DNA of 48,147 nt from Maribacter sp. (GTDB lineage Bacteria; Bacteroidota; Bacteroidia; Flavobacteriales; Flavobacteriaceae), in assembly GCA_022865355.1 (NCBI GenBank), contig JALHST010000057.1:1-48147 (forward strand), given 5' to 3'. Made by a program: the position numbers and the translations under genes. This document shows positions 17,350 to 26,784 of this stretch, one piece after another (position 1 is the first letter of the stretch; each line of letters starts with the position of its first letter). A model generated the notes under the pieces. It did not search any database, was not told the origin of the DNA, and saw only the letters and a list, made by a program, of their open reading frames with translations.

Positions 17350-20097
17350 ATGCAAAGTTTTATAGAAGGTGTTGTAACCGATATTCTCGAAAATCGCCAA
17401 AGTATCGAGGATATTGTTTTTGTACTACCTAGTAAACGAAGTGGCCATTTTTTAAAAAAAGCCATTGCCCAGTCAACAAATAGAACGCTCTTTGCTCCTG
17501 AAATCTATAGTATCGAAGGCTTTATCGAAAAATTATCGGGTATTCGATATGCCACCAATACTCAATTACTATTTGAATTATATGGTACCTATCTTAAAAC
17601 TACTCCGGGAGAAAAAGACAATTTTTACACCTTTTCAAAATGGGGTCAAACCTTACTACAGGATTTTAATGAAATAGACCGCCATCTCATAGATCCCACG
17701 GCAATATTTTCCAATTTATCTTCGATACAGGAATTATCCATTTGGTCACCAGAAGCCAAAAAAACTCCTATGATGGAGAATTACCTAAAGTTTTGGAAGG
17801 GGCTTAAGGCACTTTATTATGAATTTAATAAAAACTTGATGGCCCAAGGTCTTGGCTACCAGGGTCTCGTCTATAGACAGGCTTGGATCAATTTGGTAAA
17901 ATACCAGGAACTAAACCAAAAAAGTCATGTATTTATAGGCTTTAATGCCTTAAATACAGCTGAAAGTCAAATCATTCAACAAATGTTGACCACGGCCCAG
18001 GCAGATATCTATTGGGACTTGGATGTTCAATTCTTAGAAGATCCGGTTCATGATGCCGCTTATTTTATCAGAAAATATAATACGTATTGGCATTATTTTA
18101 AAGAAAATCCCTTGAAGGGCATCAGTGACCACTATGCTAGCCGAAAAAAAATTCAAATCATTGGTGTTCCCAAATACATTTCCCAAGCGAAATATGTAGG
18201 CAACTTATTAAAAGAAATTCATAGGGCTACGCCTGAAGCGCTTGAAAATAGTGCCTTGGTACTAGGCGATGAAACCTTGTTAAATCCTATTCTCAATGCA
18301 ATTCCGCCAGAAATAAAGGCCGTAAATATTACCATGGGCTATCCCTTGAAAAATACTCTTTTGGCAGGGATGTTCGAGCAGTTCATTGATCTTTATCTGA
18401 ACATTGATGCGCAAGGTTGGTACCACCAAAATATTACCGAGTTTTTGGCACATCCTTCAGTTTATACCCTTTTGGCAAACAAAAAGGCCAACGTTGCCGC
18501 TAAAATCATAGCGGCTATTAAACAAAGAAACCTGACCTATTTGGGTGCAGAAAAATTAAAATCCCTATTTCCCCAAACACCTCCCGAAATCACCTTGTTA
18601 TTCTTTGAGGAAAGCGCTACCCCGGTACATATCGTGGAAAGGTGTCTACATATTATTAAACGGCTAAAGAATACGCTTGAGGGATCAGGGGATTCCTTAC
18701 AATTGGAATATCTATATCGATTTCATACCCTGTTCAATCAAATCTTAGACCTTCTTGAAACGACTGATTTTATTACCGATTTAAAATCATTGCGCAGCCT
18801 CTATCGGGAATTATTGATGACAGAGAAATTAGACTTTCAAGGAGACCCTTTGGAAGGACTGCAGATAATGGGAATGCTTGAAAGCCGAAACCTCGATTTT
18901 GAGACCGTCATCATTACCTCGGTCAATGAAGGAATTCTTCCCTCGGGTAAATCAAATAACTCCTTTCTTCCCTTTGACTTAAAACTCCATTATGGGCTTC
19001 CTACCTATAAAGAGAAGGATGCCGTGTACACCTACCATTTTTACAGACTTCTTCAGCGGGCAAAAAACATTTATCTTATATACAACACAGAACCCGATGT
19101 CTTGGAAGGTGGTGAAAGAAGTAGATTGATTACACAATTGCTGACCGACGGGAATAAAAAAATGGATATAACTGAAATCATTGCCACTCCCACCATTCTT
19201 CCCACAAGAAACGTTTTACAGCTAATCGAGAAGGATCCCGAATTGATACATCTGATAAAAGACCATGCAGCACGCGGTTTTTCACCTTCTTCGCTAAGTA
19301 CGTATATCCGAAATCCCATCGATTTTTACAAACTACATATTTTGGGAATCGAAGAAAGCTTGCAAGTCGAAGAAAATCTGGCGGCAAACACGTTCGGCAC
19401 CATTGTTCATGACACCTTGGAGGACTTGTATACCCCCTTGATAGGTGACTATCTTACTCTTGAAAATCTAAGGGCCATGAAACCTAAGGTTAGAGGGCTG
19501 ATCAATCATCATTTTGAAAAAAATTATCAAGATAGCAATCTTCTAAAAGGCAAGAATTTGATTGCTTTGAACGTGATGGTAAAGTATATAGAGAATTTCA
19601 TCGATCTGGAACTGGCCGGGGCCGAGAGCCATCAAATTAAAATTATGGGGCTGGAAAAAAAATTAAAGATACAGCTTGACTTACCTGAACTAGATTATCC
19701 CGTCTATCTCAAGGGAAAAATAGACCGGATCGATATGAAAGACGGGGAACTGAGGATCATTGACTACAAAACGGGAAAAGTAGAACCTAAAAACGTGGTA
19801 CTTGCCGACTGGGACAACCTCATTGTGGATTACGATTATAGTAAGGCCTTCCAACTGCTTTGTTATGCATTACTATACCAAACTACCAATGGCTTTGACA
19901 AGGCCGAAGCCGGAATCATCACCTTTAAAAATTTAAATGCCGGATTGTTACGGTTTGCCTTGAAGGACCAAAATGGGGGCCGTAGCAAGGACACTACTAT
20001 TAATTCCGACGTTTTAAAGGAGTTCAGTTTAAAATTGAATGCCTTGATAACAGAAATCGGCAATCCCCACATCGGATTTACAGAAAAAGAAGTATAA
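17350..20097 (+). CDS. AddB-like PD-(D/E)XK nuclease
   Basis: About 915 residues; probable partner of the AddA-like protein in double-strand break processing. The N-terminus carries FVLPSKRSGHFLKKAI, typical of AddB-like proteins where the Walker A site is degenerate. The middle is helicase-like (EGLQIMGMLESRNLDFETVII resembles the late UvrD motif). The C-terminal nuclease is clear: TFGTIVHDTLEDLY, YLKGKIDRIDMKDGELRIIDYKTGK, and FQLLCYALLYQ. The start is the ATG at 17350; a TTG two codons earlier overlaps the -7 box. It converges with the SDR gene, whose stop lies 2 bases away. Confidence 0.88.
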   Translation: MQSFIEGVVTDILENRQSIEDIVFVLPSKRSGHFLKKAIAQSTNRTLFAPEIYSIEGFIEKLSGIRYATNTQLLFELYGTYLKTTPGEKDNFYTFSKWGQTLLQDFNEIDRHLIDPTAIFSNLSSIQELSIWSPEAKKTPMMENYLKFWKGLKALYYEFNKNLMAQGLGYQGLVYRQAWINLVKYQELNQKSHVFIGFNALNTAESQIIQQMLTTAQADIYWDLDVQFLEDPVHDAAYFIRKYNTYWHYFKENPLKGISDHYASRKKIQIIGVPKYISQAKYVGNLLKEIHRATPEALENSALVLGDETLLNPILNAIPPEIKAVNITMGYPLKNTLLAGMFEQFIDLYLNIDAQGWYHQNITEFLAHPSVYTLLANKKANVAAKIIAAIKQRNLTYLGAEKLKSLFPQTPPEITLLFFEESATPVHIVERCLHIIKRLKNTLEGSGDSLQLEYLYRFHTLFNQILDLLETTDFITDLKSLRSLYRELLMTEKLDFQGDPLEGLQIMGMLESRNLDFETVIITSVNEGILPSGKSNNSFLPFDLKLHYGLPTYKEKDAVYTYHFYRLLQRAKNIYLIYNTEPDVLEGGERSRLITQLLTDGNKKMDITEIIATPTILPTRNVLQLIEKDPELIHLIKDHAARGFSPSSLSTYIRNPIDFYKLHILGIEESLQVEENLAANTFGTIVHDTLEDLYTPLIGDYLTLENLRAMKPKVRGLINHHFEKNYQDSNLLKGKNLIALNVMVKYIENFIDLELAGAESHQIKIMGLEKKLKIQLDLPELDYPVYLKGKIDRIDMKDGELRIIDYKTGKVEPKNVVLADWDNLIVDYDYSKAFQLLCYALLYQTTNGFDKAEAGIITFKNLNAGLLRFALKDQNGGRSKDTTINSDVLKEFSLKLNALITEIGNPHIGFTEKEV

Positions 20098-20099
20098 TC

Positions 20100-20813
20100 C
20101 TATTTTTGATCGGGCCGGGTCGGTCGTACCTCAATCTTACTTGGCAAGGTCCGTGGATGCATGTGTAATAAGTCTACTACCAATTCCCCAATATCCTGAG
20201 GTTGTATTTTCCAAGCATCCGAGGCATCTGGTTCATGACCCCCAAAATGAGTGGCCACCGAACCGGGCATGATGGTCGAGACCTTGATATCATATTTGCG
20301 CAAATCGAGCATGGCGGCTTGTGTAAATCCGACCACTCCAAATTTCGTAGCATTGTATCCTGCCCCACCTGCGAAAAAGTTGGTGCCTGCCAAACTAGCC
20401 AAGGTGATATAGTAGCCTTTTGAAATCTTCAAAGGGGCAACGCACGCTTTGAGGGTATGAAAGACGCCGTTAAGATTCGTATCGATCATCTCATGCCAAG
20501 CCTCCTCGGTCAATTGATCGATCGGTGCAAAATGACCAACGCCGGCATTCGCAAGAACAACATCTAAACGTCCCCATTTCCCGAGGATTTTGGCTACCGC
20601 TTTATGCTCATCCTCACAATTTGACACATCGGAGACGACGGCAAGCACCTCGTTATCATTTCCTAAATGACGCGCCGCACTTTCGGCCGATTTAAGCGTC
20701 CGCCCGCTTATGGCTACCAACATCCCTTCTTTGCGCAAACGTTCGGCCACGCCGTAACCAATTCCTTTAGTCCCACCCGTAATATAGGCCACTTTGTTTT
20801 CTAAATCATTCAT
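20100..20813 (-). CDS. Short-chain dehydrogenase/reductase
   Basis: NAD(P)-dependent oxidoreductase of the classical SDR family, 237 residues. The cofactor site is ITGGTKGIGYG (residues 10-20), the structural motif LANAGVG (about 87-93), and the catalytic Ser and Tyr-Lys are in ITLASLAG and GYNATKFG. It resembles FabG-type 3-ketoacyl-ACP reductases, but the substrate cannot be assigned. It is on the same strand as the uronate operon, 130 bases downstream of uxaA, so a link with sugar acid metabolism is possible but not supported by tight spacing. Confidence 0.9.
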   Translation of the reverse strand: MNDLENKVAYITGGTKGIGYGVAERLRKEGMLVAISGRTLKSAESAARHLGNDNEVLAVVSDVSNCEDEHKAVAKILGKWGRLDVVLANAGVGHFAPIDQLTEEAWHEMIDTNLNGVFHTLKACVAPLKISKGYYITLASLAGTNFFAGGAGYNATKFGVVGFTQAAMLDLRKYDIKVSTIMPGSVATHFGGHEPDASDAWKIQPQDIGELVVDLLHMHPRTLPSKIEVRPTRPDQK

Positions 20814-20943
20814 ATCTCATTTTTTTATAAAAGTAAAAAAAGGTATTGGTAAAAATCAAAGTATTTTAACCCCCTTTTTAAAAGAGGGATAATCACAGAA
20901 CAGCTTGGGTTTCGATGCAAGGATCGCCGAAAAACTTAGTCCG

Positions 20944-22560
20944 TCAAAGCGAAACACCCCTGCGCCATGGGATAAAATCATTTTGGTTCAGCTGGTCTGC
21001 CTTGGCTACCACCTCGCCACTTGCTACTTTCAGGACAAAGTCTAATATTTCCTCTCCCATTTCTGGTATCGATTTTTCACCCCTAAGAATGGCTCCGGTA
21101 TCAAGGTCTATGATATCGGGCATTTTTTCAGCCAAAGGCGTATTTGATGCCACCTTTATAATGGGTGTAATCGGATTTCCGGTGGGTGTTCCCAGGCCTG
21201 TAGTAAAAACCACGATATTGGCACCTGAACCCACCATGGCCGTGGTGCTCTCGACATCGTTTCCTGGAGTACAAAGCAGATTCAATCCGGGTTTTGTTAC
21301 ATATTCGGTATAGTCCAAAACATCCTGAATCGGTGAAGTTCCTCCCTTTTTGGAGGCCCCGGCCGATTTCATGGCATCGGTAATCAAGCCATCCTTGATA
21401 TTCCCGGGAGACGGATTCATATCAAAACCGGATCCCGCTGCCTTTGCCGAATTTTCGTAGACCGTCATCAACGACATAAAGCGTTCCGCCGTGTTCTGAT
21501 GGGTACAGCGATTTACAAGTTCTTGTTCTACCCCGCACAATTCTGGAAATTCAGAAAGAATGGGCGACCCTCCCAGGGCGGCCAATAAATCGGAAGCATA
21601 CCCTAATGCCGGATTGGCCGTTATGCCCGAAAATCCGTCGGAGCCTCCACATTCCAATCCCATTTTAAGTTTTGAAATAGGGGCCGGTGCACGTTGTATT
21701 TTGTTGGCGGCCTTTATACCTTCGAACGATTCCTTGATTATAGTATTGAGCATATTATCGGTAGTACCCAATTCTTGTTGTTCAAAAATCAGCACCGGTT
21801 TATCCATGGATGGATTAAGTGCTTTCAAGGCGTGGCGAAATACCTCCGCCTGTAGGTTTTGACAGCCTAAACTGAGTACGCTCGCCCCCGCTACATTCGG
21901 ATTGTGAACGTATCCGGCGAGTAATCTTCCAAGGGATTCAGAATCTTTTCGCATACCCCCACAGCCCCCGGGATGGGTAATAAACTTCACTTCGATATTA
22001 TCAAATACCGCAGGTTCAGCCAGCGTTGGCGTGGTCAGATTAGCATCGTCATTACCATGTATCAGATTGCGCAATAATTGTCGCTGTTGGCTCGCCTTCC
22101 GAAGCGACAGTTCGGTTTCAAAAATCTCCTTAAGCAATTCTATATTTCTGTTTTCGCAGAAAACCAGTGGAAAGAACAACCATACATTCGCCGTTCCTAC
22201 TTGCCCATCATTGCGATGATACCCCATAAATGTACGGTCCTTCCATCTCGTAATATCGGGTGGGACCCATATTATATCCTTGGTTTTTTTATGCACGGGA
22301 CTGCTTTGATGCCGTACATTGTCAACCGTCAAAACATCCCCCTTTTTGATAACCGATAGTGCCTTGCCAACCAACACTCCGTACATAACTATTTTGTCTT
22401 CGGCTGCCAAATCGACCAAGGATATTTTATGTTTGGCCTTGGTGTTCGACAAAATAAGGATGTCTTCGCCCTCAAACAAAATCCGATTTCCCTTAGAAAG
22501 ATTCGACAAGGCAATAGCCACGTTATCGGCCGGATGCACCTTTATTAATTTTTGTTGCAT
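20944..22560 (-). CDS. uxaA: Altronate dehydratase
   Basis: Removes water from D-altronate to give 2-keto-3-deoxygluconate. The 538-residue protein has the two-part UxaA arrangement: an N-terminal SAF-like domain of about 95 residues (MQQKLIKVHPADNVAIALSN) and a large C-terminal catalytic domain with conserved Cys/Gly segments such as THPGGCGGM, SLGCQNLQAE and GLECGGSDGFSG. It is the last gene of a seven-gene operon and starts 6 bases after uxaB, which makes its substrate. A galactarate or related dehydratase would look similar, but the uxaB partner favours altronate. Confidence 0.93.
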   Translation of the reverse strand: MQQKLIKVHPADNVAIALSNLSKGNRILFEGEDILILSNTKAKHKISLVDLAAEDKIVMYGVLVGKALSVIKKGDVLTVDNVRHQSSPVHKKTKDIIWVPPDITRWKDRTFMGYHRNDGQVGTANVWLFFPLVFCENRNIELLKEIFETELSLRKASQQRQLLRNLIHGNDDANLTTPTLAEPAVFDNIEVKFITHPGGCGGMRKDSESLGRLLAGYVHNPNVAGASVLSLGCQNLQAEVFRHALKALNPSMDKPVLIFEQQELGTTDNMLNTIIKESFEGIKAANKIQRAPAPISKLKMGLECGGSDGFSGITANPALGYASDLLAALGGSPILSEFPELCGVEQELVNRCTHQNTAERFMSLMTVYENSAKAAGSGFDMNPSPGNIKDGLITDAMKSAGASKKGGTSPIQDVLDYTEYVTKPGLNLLCTPGNDVESTTAMVGSGANIVVFTTGLGTPTGNPITPIIKVASNTPLAEKMPDIIDLDTGAILRGEKSIPEMGEEILDFVLKVASGEVVAKADQLNQNDFIPWRRGVSL

Positions 22561-22566
22561 GTTTGA

Positions 22567-24018
22567 TCAGTTTAGAACATTTATTTTAAATAGGTCGAAT
22601 CCCGCTTCAACTCCTTGCTCCTCAATGAGTTGCAGGGCCAGCTTTAGCGCGCTTGAAAGGCCGGAATAAACAGTGAGATCCTGGCCCCAAAAACTAGTAT
22701 TGGCCAACACATTGTTTGCGATCGTTTCATAATTCCCAGACTTCCATATCCCCGCCATTTCGATAATTATCTTGGGATCGTCCTTGACCGGCAATTCTTT
22801 CATTTTCCAATCTCCCTTATAAAATCGGATCAAACCCGCGAATGCAAATATCAAATTCACCGGTAATTTATGTTTCAAAGAAATATATTTCAAAATACTC
22901 GGAAGCACACGTACCTTAAATTTCGATATTGAGTTCAAGGCGATACTTGCCAATTCATGTTTTATAAACGGATTTCTAAACCGATCAAAAACAGAGTCAG
23001 CGAATACTTCCAAAGCAACCCTATCCATCCCCACTACAGGAATTATCTCATCGCAAACGGCGTGCTTTATGAAAGGACCCATAAATTTATCTTCCATGCT
23101 TTCCCGCACGGTTTCAAGGCCATACAAAATCGCCAAGGGTACCATCACGGTATGTGCGCCGTTCAAAATACGTACTTTTCGTTCCCGATAGGGCCCAAGG
23201 TCATTTACAAACTCCACATGAAGCCCCGTATCGCTAAAAGGAAGCTCCTCCTGAGCGGGCTCACTGCCCTGTATCACCCAACTATGGTAGTTCTCACCCG
23301 CCACCAATAGTTCATCCCGATACTTCAAATCTTTAAATATGGCATGTTCCTGGTCTTTGGGAAAACCAGATACAATGCGATCGACCAGTGTATTACAAAA
23401 GTGGTTATTATTTTGTAACCAATCTTTAAATTCCGGAGTCAATTGCCAGTGGTCCGCGTATTGCATTATAGATGCTTTGAGTGCTTCCCCATTTTTTTCA
23501 ATGAGTTCACAAGGTAGCAGAATGCAGCCTTTATCGACTTCCCCATTAAAGTGTAGAAAACGCTGCCACAACCAAATCGTAAGTTTGGCGGGAAATTCTT
23601 TCGGTGGTCGGGAATCAAAGGTGTCGTTGGCATTAAATCGTATTCCTGCTTCGGTCGTGTTTGAAACGACGAACCGTACGTCTGCATTCGTTGCCAATTT
23701 CAAGAATTGGTCCCATTCGCCATACGGATTTATCACTTGCTGTACGCAGGTGACTAATTTTTTCTCGGTGACTACATGTCCATTGTCGATTCCTTCTAAA
23801 ATTACGGTAAAGAGGCCGTCCTGCATTTTTAAGGTTTGGTAATTCCCGTGCTCGGTCGGTTTGATTACTGCTACCCCGCCATTGAAATCGGTTTTTTCAT
23901 TTAGGATTTCCACCATCCAATCTACAAAGGCACGCAAAAAATTGCCTCCGCCGAATTGTAGTATCCGAATAGGAAGCTTGGCCTCTAACCCGATATGATG
24001 TCTGTTTAATCTTTTCAT
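22567..24018 (-). CDS. uxaB: Tagaturonate reductase (altronate oxidoreductase)
   Basis: NADH-dependent reductase converting D-tagaturonate to D-altronate. The 483-residue length is that of the family. It belongs to the polyol/mannitol dehydrogenase group: nucleotide-binding segment ILQFGGGNFLRAFVDWM near the N-terminus, VVSNTTEAGI in the middle, and the catalytic region RKVRILNGAHTVMVP with Lys/Asn/His. It lies between dctM (21 bases) and uxaA (6 bases). A fructuronate reductase (uxuB) is the main alternative; the neighbouring uxaA rather than uxuA supports tagaturonate. Confidence 0.92.
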   Translation of the reverse strand: MKRLNRHHIGLEAKLPIRILQFGGGNFLRAFVDWMVEILNEKTDFNGGVAVIKPTEHGNYQTLKMQDGLFTVILEGIDNGHVVTEKKLVTCVQQVINPYGEWDQFLKLATNADVRFVVSNTTEAGIRFNANDTFDSRPPKEFPAKLTIWLWQRFLHFNGEVDKGCILLPCELIEKNGEALKASIMQYADHWQLTPEFKDWLQNNNHFCNTLVDRIVSGFPKDQEHAIFKDLKYRDELLVAGENYHSWVIQGSEPAQEELPFSDTGLHVEFVNDLGPYRERKVRILNGAHTVMVPLAILYGLETVRESMEDKFMGPFIKHAVCDEIIPVVGMDRVALEVFADSVFDRFRNPFIKHELASIALNSISKFKVRVLPSILKYISLKHKLPVNLIFAFAGLIRFYKGDWKMKELPVKDDPKIIIEMAGIWKSGNYETIANNVLANTSFWGQDLTVYSGLSSALKLALQLIEEQGVEAGFDLFKINVLN

Positions 24019-24039
24019 GACTAAATGGAATTTCCCGAA

Positions 24040-25338
24040 TTATAAACCGAACAGGCTCGGGAGCCATAAGCTAAGCTGGGGGATATAGGTTACCAAAAAT
24101 AAGGCGGCCAGCATGGCCACGAACAACGGCAATAAGGGTTTGAACACCTTTTCAATGGTGGTCTTGGCAATCCCAACCCCTACAAAGAGCACTGAACCTA
24201 CCGGTGGCGTACAGAGGCCAATGCACAGATTAAGAACCATAATAATTCCAAAGTGTACCGGATCAAGACCTAATTTGGTGACAACGGGTAAAAAAATAGG
24301 AGTAAAGATCAACACGGCCGGGGTCATGTCCATAAATATCCCAACGAACAACAACAGCAAATTGATGATCAACAAAATAACGATCTTGTTATCACTAATA
24401 TTCAATAAGGCCGTACTGATGTCCTGTGGAATATTTTCATAGGATAAGGCCCAGGACATACACATCGAGGCACCGATGAGCAGCATGACGATAGCGGTGG
24501 TAGCCGAGGAATCAAGGAGTATCTGAGGCAATTTTTTAAACGTAATTTCCTTGTAAAAAAAGCCGAGTAAAAGACTGTAGAGTACGGCAATGGCAGAGGC
24601 TTCGGTAGCCGTGAATATCCCAGTGACAATTCCGCCGATGACCACGACCAACATAAACAAACTGGGCAAGGCATCTAGAAGCGTTCTGAAAAAATCTTTG
24701 AAAGTACTCCGTTTTCCTACCTTAAACCCTTTTTTCTTGGCCCAGACGGAGGCCACGATCATTAAAAAAAGTCCGGTCATAATACCGGGAATATAGCCCG
24801 CTAAGAACAATGCGGCAATCGATGCGCCTCCGCTGGCAAGCGAATACACTATAAGAACATTGCTGGGCGGTATCACCAAACCGGTCGTCGAGGAGGTTAT
24901 ATTCACGGCTGCACCAAATTCTTTCGTATAGCCTTCCTTTTCCATTTCCGGTCCTAAAATGCTGCCCATGGCAGAGGCAGAGGCCATGGCCGAACCGGCG
25001 ATGGCCCCCATGAGCATCGCGGCCATGATGTTTATGAGGGCAAGCCCTCCAGGTAAGGAGCCTACCAAGGTTTTTGCAAAGGCGATCAAACGATGGGCTA
25101 TGCCCCCCTTGTTCATCAACTCCCCGGAAAGAATGAAGAATGGGATGGCCAATAAAGCGAAACTGTCAAGCCCGGTGGCCATGCGTTGGGAAACGGTCGT
25201 AAAAGCGGGTATTGCAGGAATGCTTACCAGCATAGTCAAAAGGGAGGAAATGGCGATACTCCAGGCAACAGGGGTCCCAATGGCCAAAAGGCATAAAAAA
25301 CTGATGACCAAAACGAGCACAGGAATATTCTCCAACAT
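24040..25338 (-). CDS. TRAP transporter large permease (DctM type)
   Basis: Ion-driven membrane transporter subunit of about 432 residues with some 12 hydrophobic segments over its whole length. Family marks include the N-terminal LVISFLCLLAIGTPVAWSIAIS, the FFILSGELMNKGGIA segment, GSAMASASAMGSI, and GLCTPPVGSVLFVG near the C-terminus. The start is the ATG at 25338, 2 bases after the stop of the small permease. In this operon it probably imports a hexuronate or a hexonate such as galacturonate or altronate. Confidence 0.93.
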   Translation of the reverse strand: MLENIPVLVLVISFLCLLAIGTPVAWSIAISSLLTMLVSIPAIPAFTTVSQRMATGLDSFALLAIPFFILSGELMNKGGIAHRLIAFAKTLVGSLPGGLALINIMAAMLMGAIAGSAMASASAMGSILGPEMEKEGYTKEFGAAVNITSSTTGLVIPPSNVLIVYSLASGGASIAALFLAGYIPGIMTGLFLMIVASVWAKKKGFKVGKRSTFKDFFRTLLDALPSLFMLVVVIGGIVTGIFTATEASAIAVLYSLLLGFFYKEITFKKLPQILLDSSATTAIVMLLIGASMCMSWALSYENIPQDISTALLNISDNKIVILLIINLLLLFVGIFMDMTPAVLIFTPIFLPVVTKLGLDPVHFGIIMVLNLCIGLCTPPVGSVLFVGVGIAKTTIEKVFKPLLPLFVAMLAALFLVTYIPQLSLWLPSLFGL

Positions 25339-25340
25339 AA

Positions 25341-25799
25341 TCAACTTTTTAAAAGATCGGAAACTTTATAATAGATAATGAATAGGCCGCTTATGGGCAG
25401 TATCGCATACACCAAGGCTAGGGGTATTTGTAGTGCCGGTGAATGCTGTCCGAGCAAATAGGATATATATACCAACCGTAAGCCACCAATTATGAAGGCT
25501 ACGGCAACAAAAGCAATTATCAAAATCTTTACCAAGCTCATAAGCCTTTTTCGCGTCCGAGGTTTGGATCTTGAGGGAATAATATCGATGGCCACATGCA
25601 TGTTTTTACCAGAGACATAGGCGGCGCCGAGCACTCCGATCCAAATCATAAGATACCTTGCAAGTTCATCGGTGAACGAACTGGGGGCGCCCATGACAAA
25701 ACGCGTGAATACCTGCCACAAAACATTGATTACCATAACCGCCATAATAAAGATCAGGGTTTTGGCAAGTACATTATCAATAAACGCCCGTAGTCTCAT
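25341..25799 (-). CDS. TRAP transporter small permease (DctQ type)
   Basis: Membrane protein of about 152 residues with four hydrophobic helices, the size and form of the DctQ subunit, which stabilises the large permease. The typical VMGAPSSFTDELARYLMIWIGVLGAAY segment spans helix 2 with its conserved Glu-Leu-Ala-Arg (about residues 42-45). I place the start at the ATG at 25799, one base after the dctP stop; a GTG at 25814 would overlap dctP. Confidence 0.92.
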   Translation of the reverse strand: MRLRAFIDNVLAKTLIFIMAVMVINVLWQVFTRFVMGAPSSFTDELARYLMIWIGVLGAAYVSGKNMHVAIDIIPSRSKPRTRKRLMSLVKILIIAFVAVAFIIGGLRLVYISYLLGQHSPALQIPLALVYAILPISGLFIIYYKVSDLLKS

Positions 25800-25800
25800 T

Positions 25801-26778
25801 TCAATTGGTTTCACGTATTTCCTGGATCAGTTTTGACATGACCACATCGCTTTCATGCGCCTTGAATATGCCTTGTACCTTATCTGCAAACAACGACTTA
25901 TCAGGATATATGATTTCAACCCCGGCCTTTTGAACTGCTGCCATGGCTTCCGCCTCGGATTCGGCCCAAAGAACCCGCTGGTATTTAATAGATCTTTTTA
26001 CTGCTTCAAGTACCCAAACCCTTTCCTGCTCTGAAAGCCGGTCCCACAATTGAGTCCCCATGATCAAAACATCGGGCAATACAGTGTGCTCGTCAAGTGA
26101 ATAATACTTGCAAACTTCATAATGTCTGGATAAGTAAAAACTAGGTGGATTGTTCTCGGCACCGTCCACCACGCCTTGTTGCAGAGCGGTATAGAGTTCG
26201 CCCCAAGAAATTGGCGTCGGTGAACCCCCGAGTTCTTTGACCATCTCTACGGCCGTAGCACTTTCCATAACCCGTATCTTCAATCCTTTAAGGTCTTCGG
26301 GCTTATTAATGGGACGGTCTTTGGTATAAAAACTACGACTCCCCGCATCATAATACCCTAATCCCTTGAGCCAATATTTAGTCCCATCATTCAAGAGTTG
26401 CTGTCCGATGGGGCCATCGAGAACATCAAAGGAATGTTGCTTATCCCTAAATAAAAAAGGAAGGCCCAATACCTTCATTTTAGGTGCAAAATTTTCCATA
26501 ACCCCGACGGATACCTTGGTCATGTCCAAACTTCCTATTTGAAGAAGTTCCAAACATTCCCTTTCGCTGCCGAGTTGTTGGTTGGGATAGATTTCGAGGG
26601 TAAGCTTACCCCCGGACAATTTTTTCAAATCCTCACCCATTTTCACCATGGCCTTATGTACTGAATGATTTACATCAAGGCCATGGGCTAGTTTCAAGGT
26701 TCTGGTTCCCGCTATTTCACTACAGCTGTGAAGATATATACAGCCAATTAGCAAAACAAAGTATTTGAGGGAACCCAT
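25801..26778 (-). CDS. TRAP transporter solute-binding lipoprotein (DctP type)
   Basis: Binding protein that delivers the sugar acid to the permease, 325 residues. The N-terminus has a short hydrophobic signal and the lipobox LHSC (Cys at about 19), so it is membrane-anchored rather than freely periplasmic. The family core is visible as GSERECLELLQIGSLDMTK, GLKIRVMESATAVEMVKELGGSPTPISWGELYTALQQGVVDGAENN. In this family the Arg of the KIRVMES segment commonly binds the substrate carboxylate, which suits a uronate. It lies between eda and dctQ with 6- and 1-base spacing. Confidence 0.93.
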   Translation of the reverse strand: MGSLKYFVLLIGCIYLHSCSEIAGTRTLKLAHGLDVNHSVHKAMVKMGEDLKKLSGGKLTLEIYPNQQLGSERECLELLQIGSLDMTKVSVGVMENFAPKMKVLGLPFLFRDKQHSFDVLDGPIGQQLLNDGTKYWLKGLGYYDAGSRSFYTKDRPINKPEDLKGLKIRVMESATAVEMVKELGGSPTPISWGELYTALQQGVVDGAENNPPSFYLSRHYEVCKYYSLDEHTVLPDVLIMGTQLWDRLSEQERVWVLEAVKRSIKYQRVLWAESEAEAMAAVQKAGVEIIYPDKSLFADKVQGIFKAHESDVVMSKLIQEIRETN

Positions 26779-26784
26779 CTGAGA

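Noticed and set aside
20100-20813. SDR gene as part of the uronate operon (KduD or DEHU reductase)
   Set aside because: It is 130 bases from uxaA and its sequence looks like a generic FabG-type SDR; nothing shows a sugar acid substrate.
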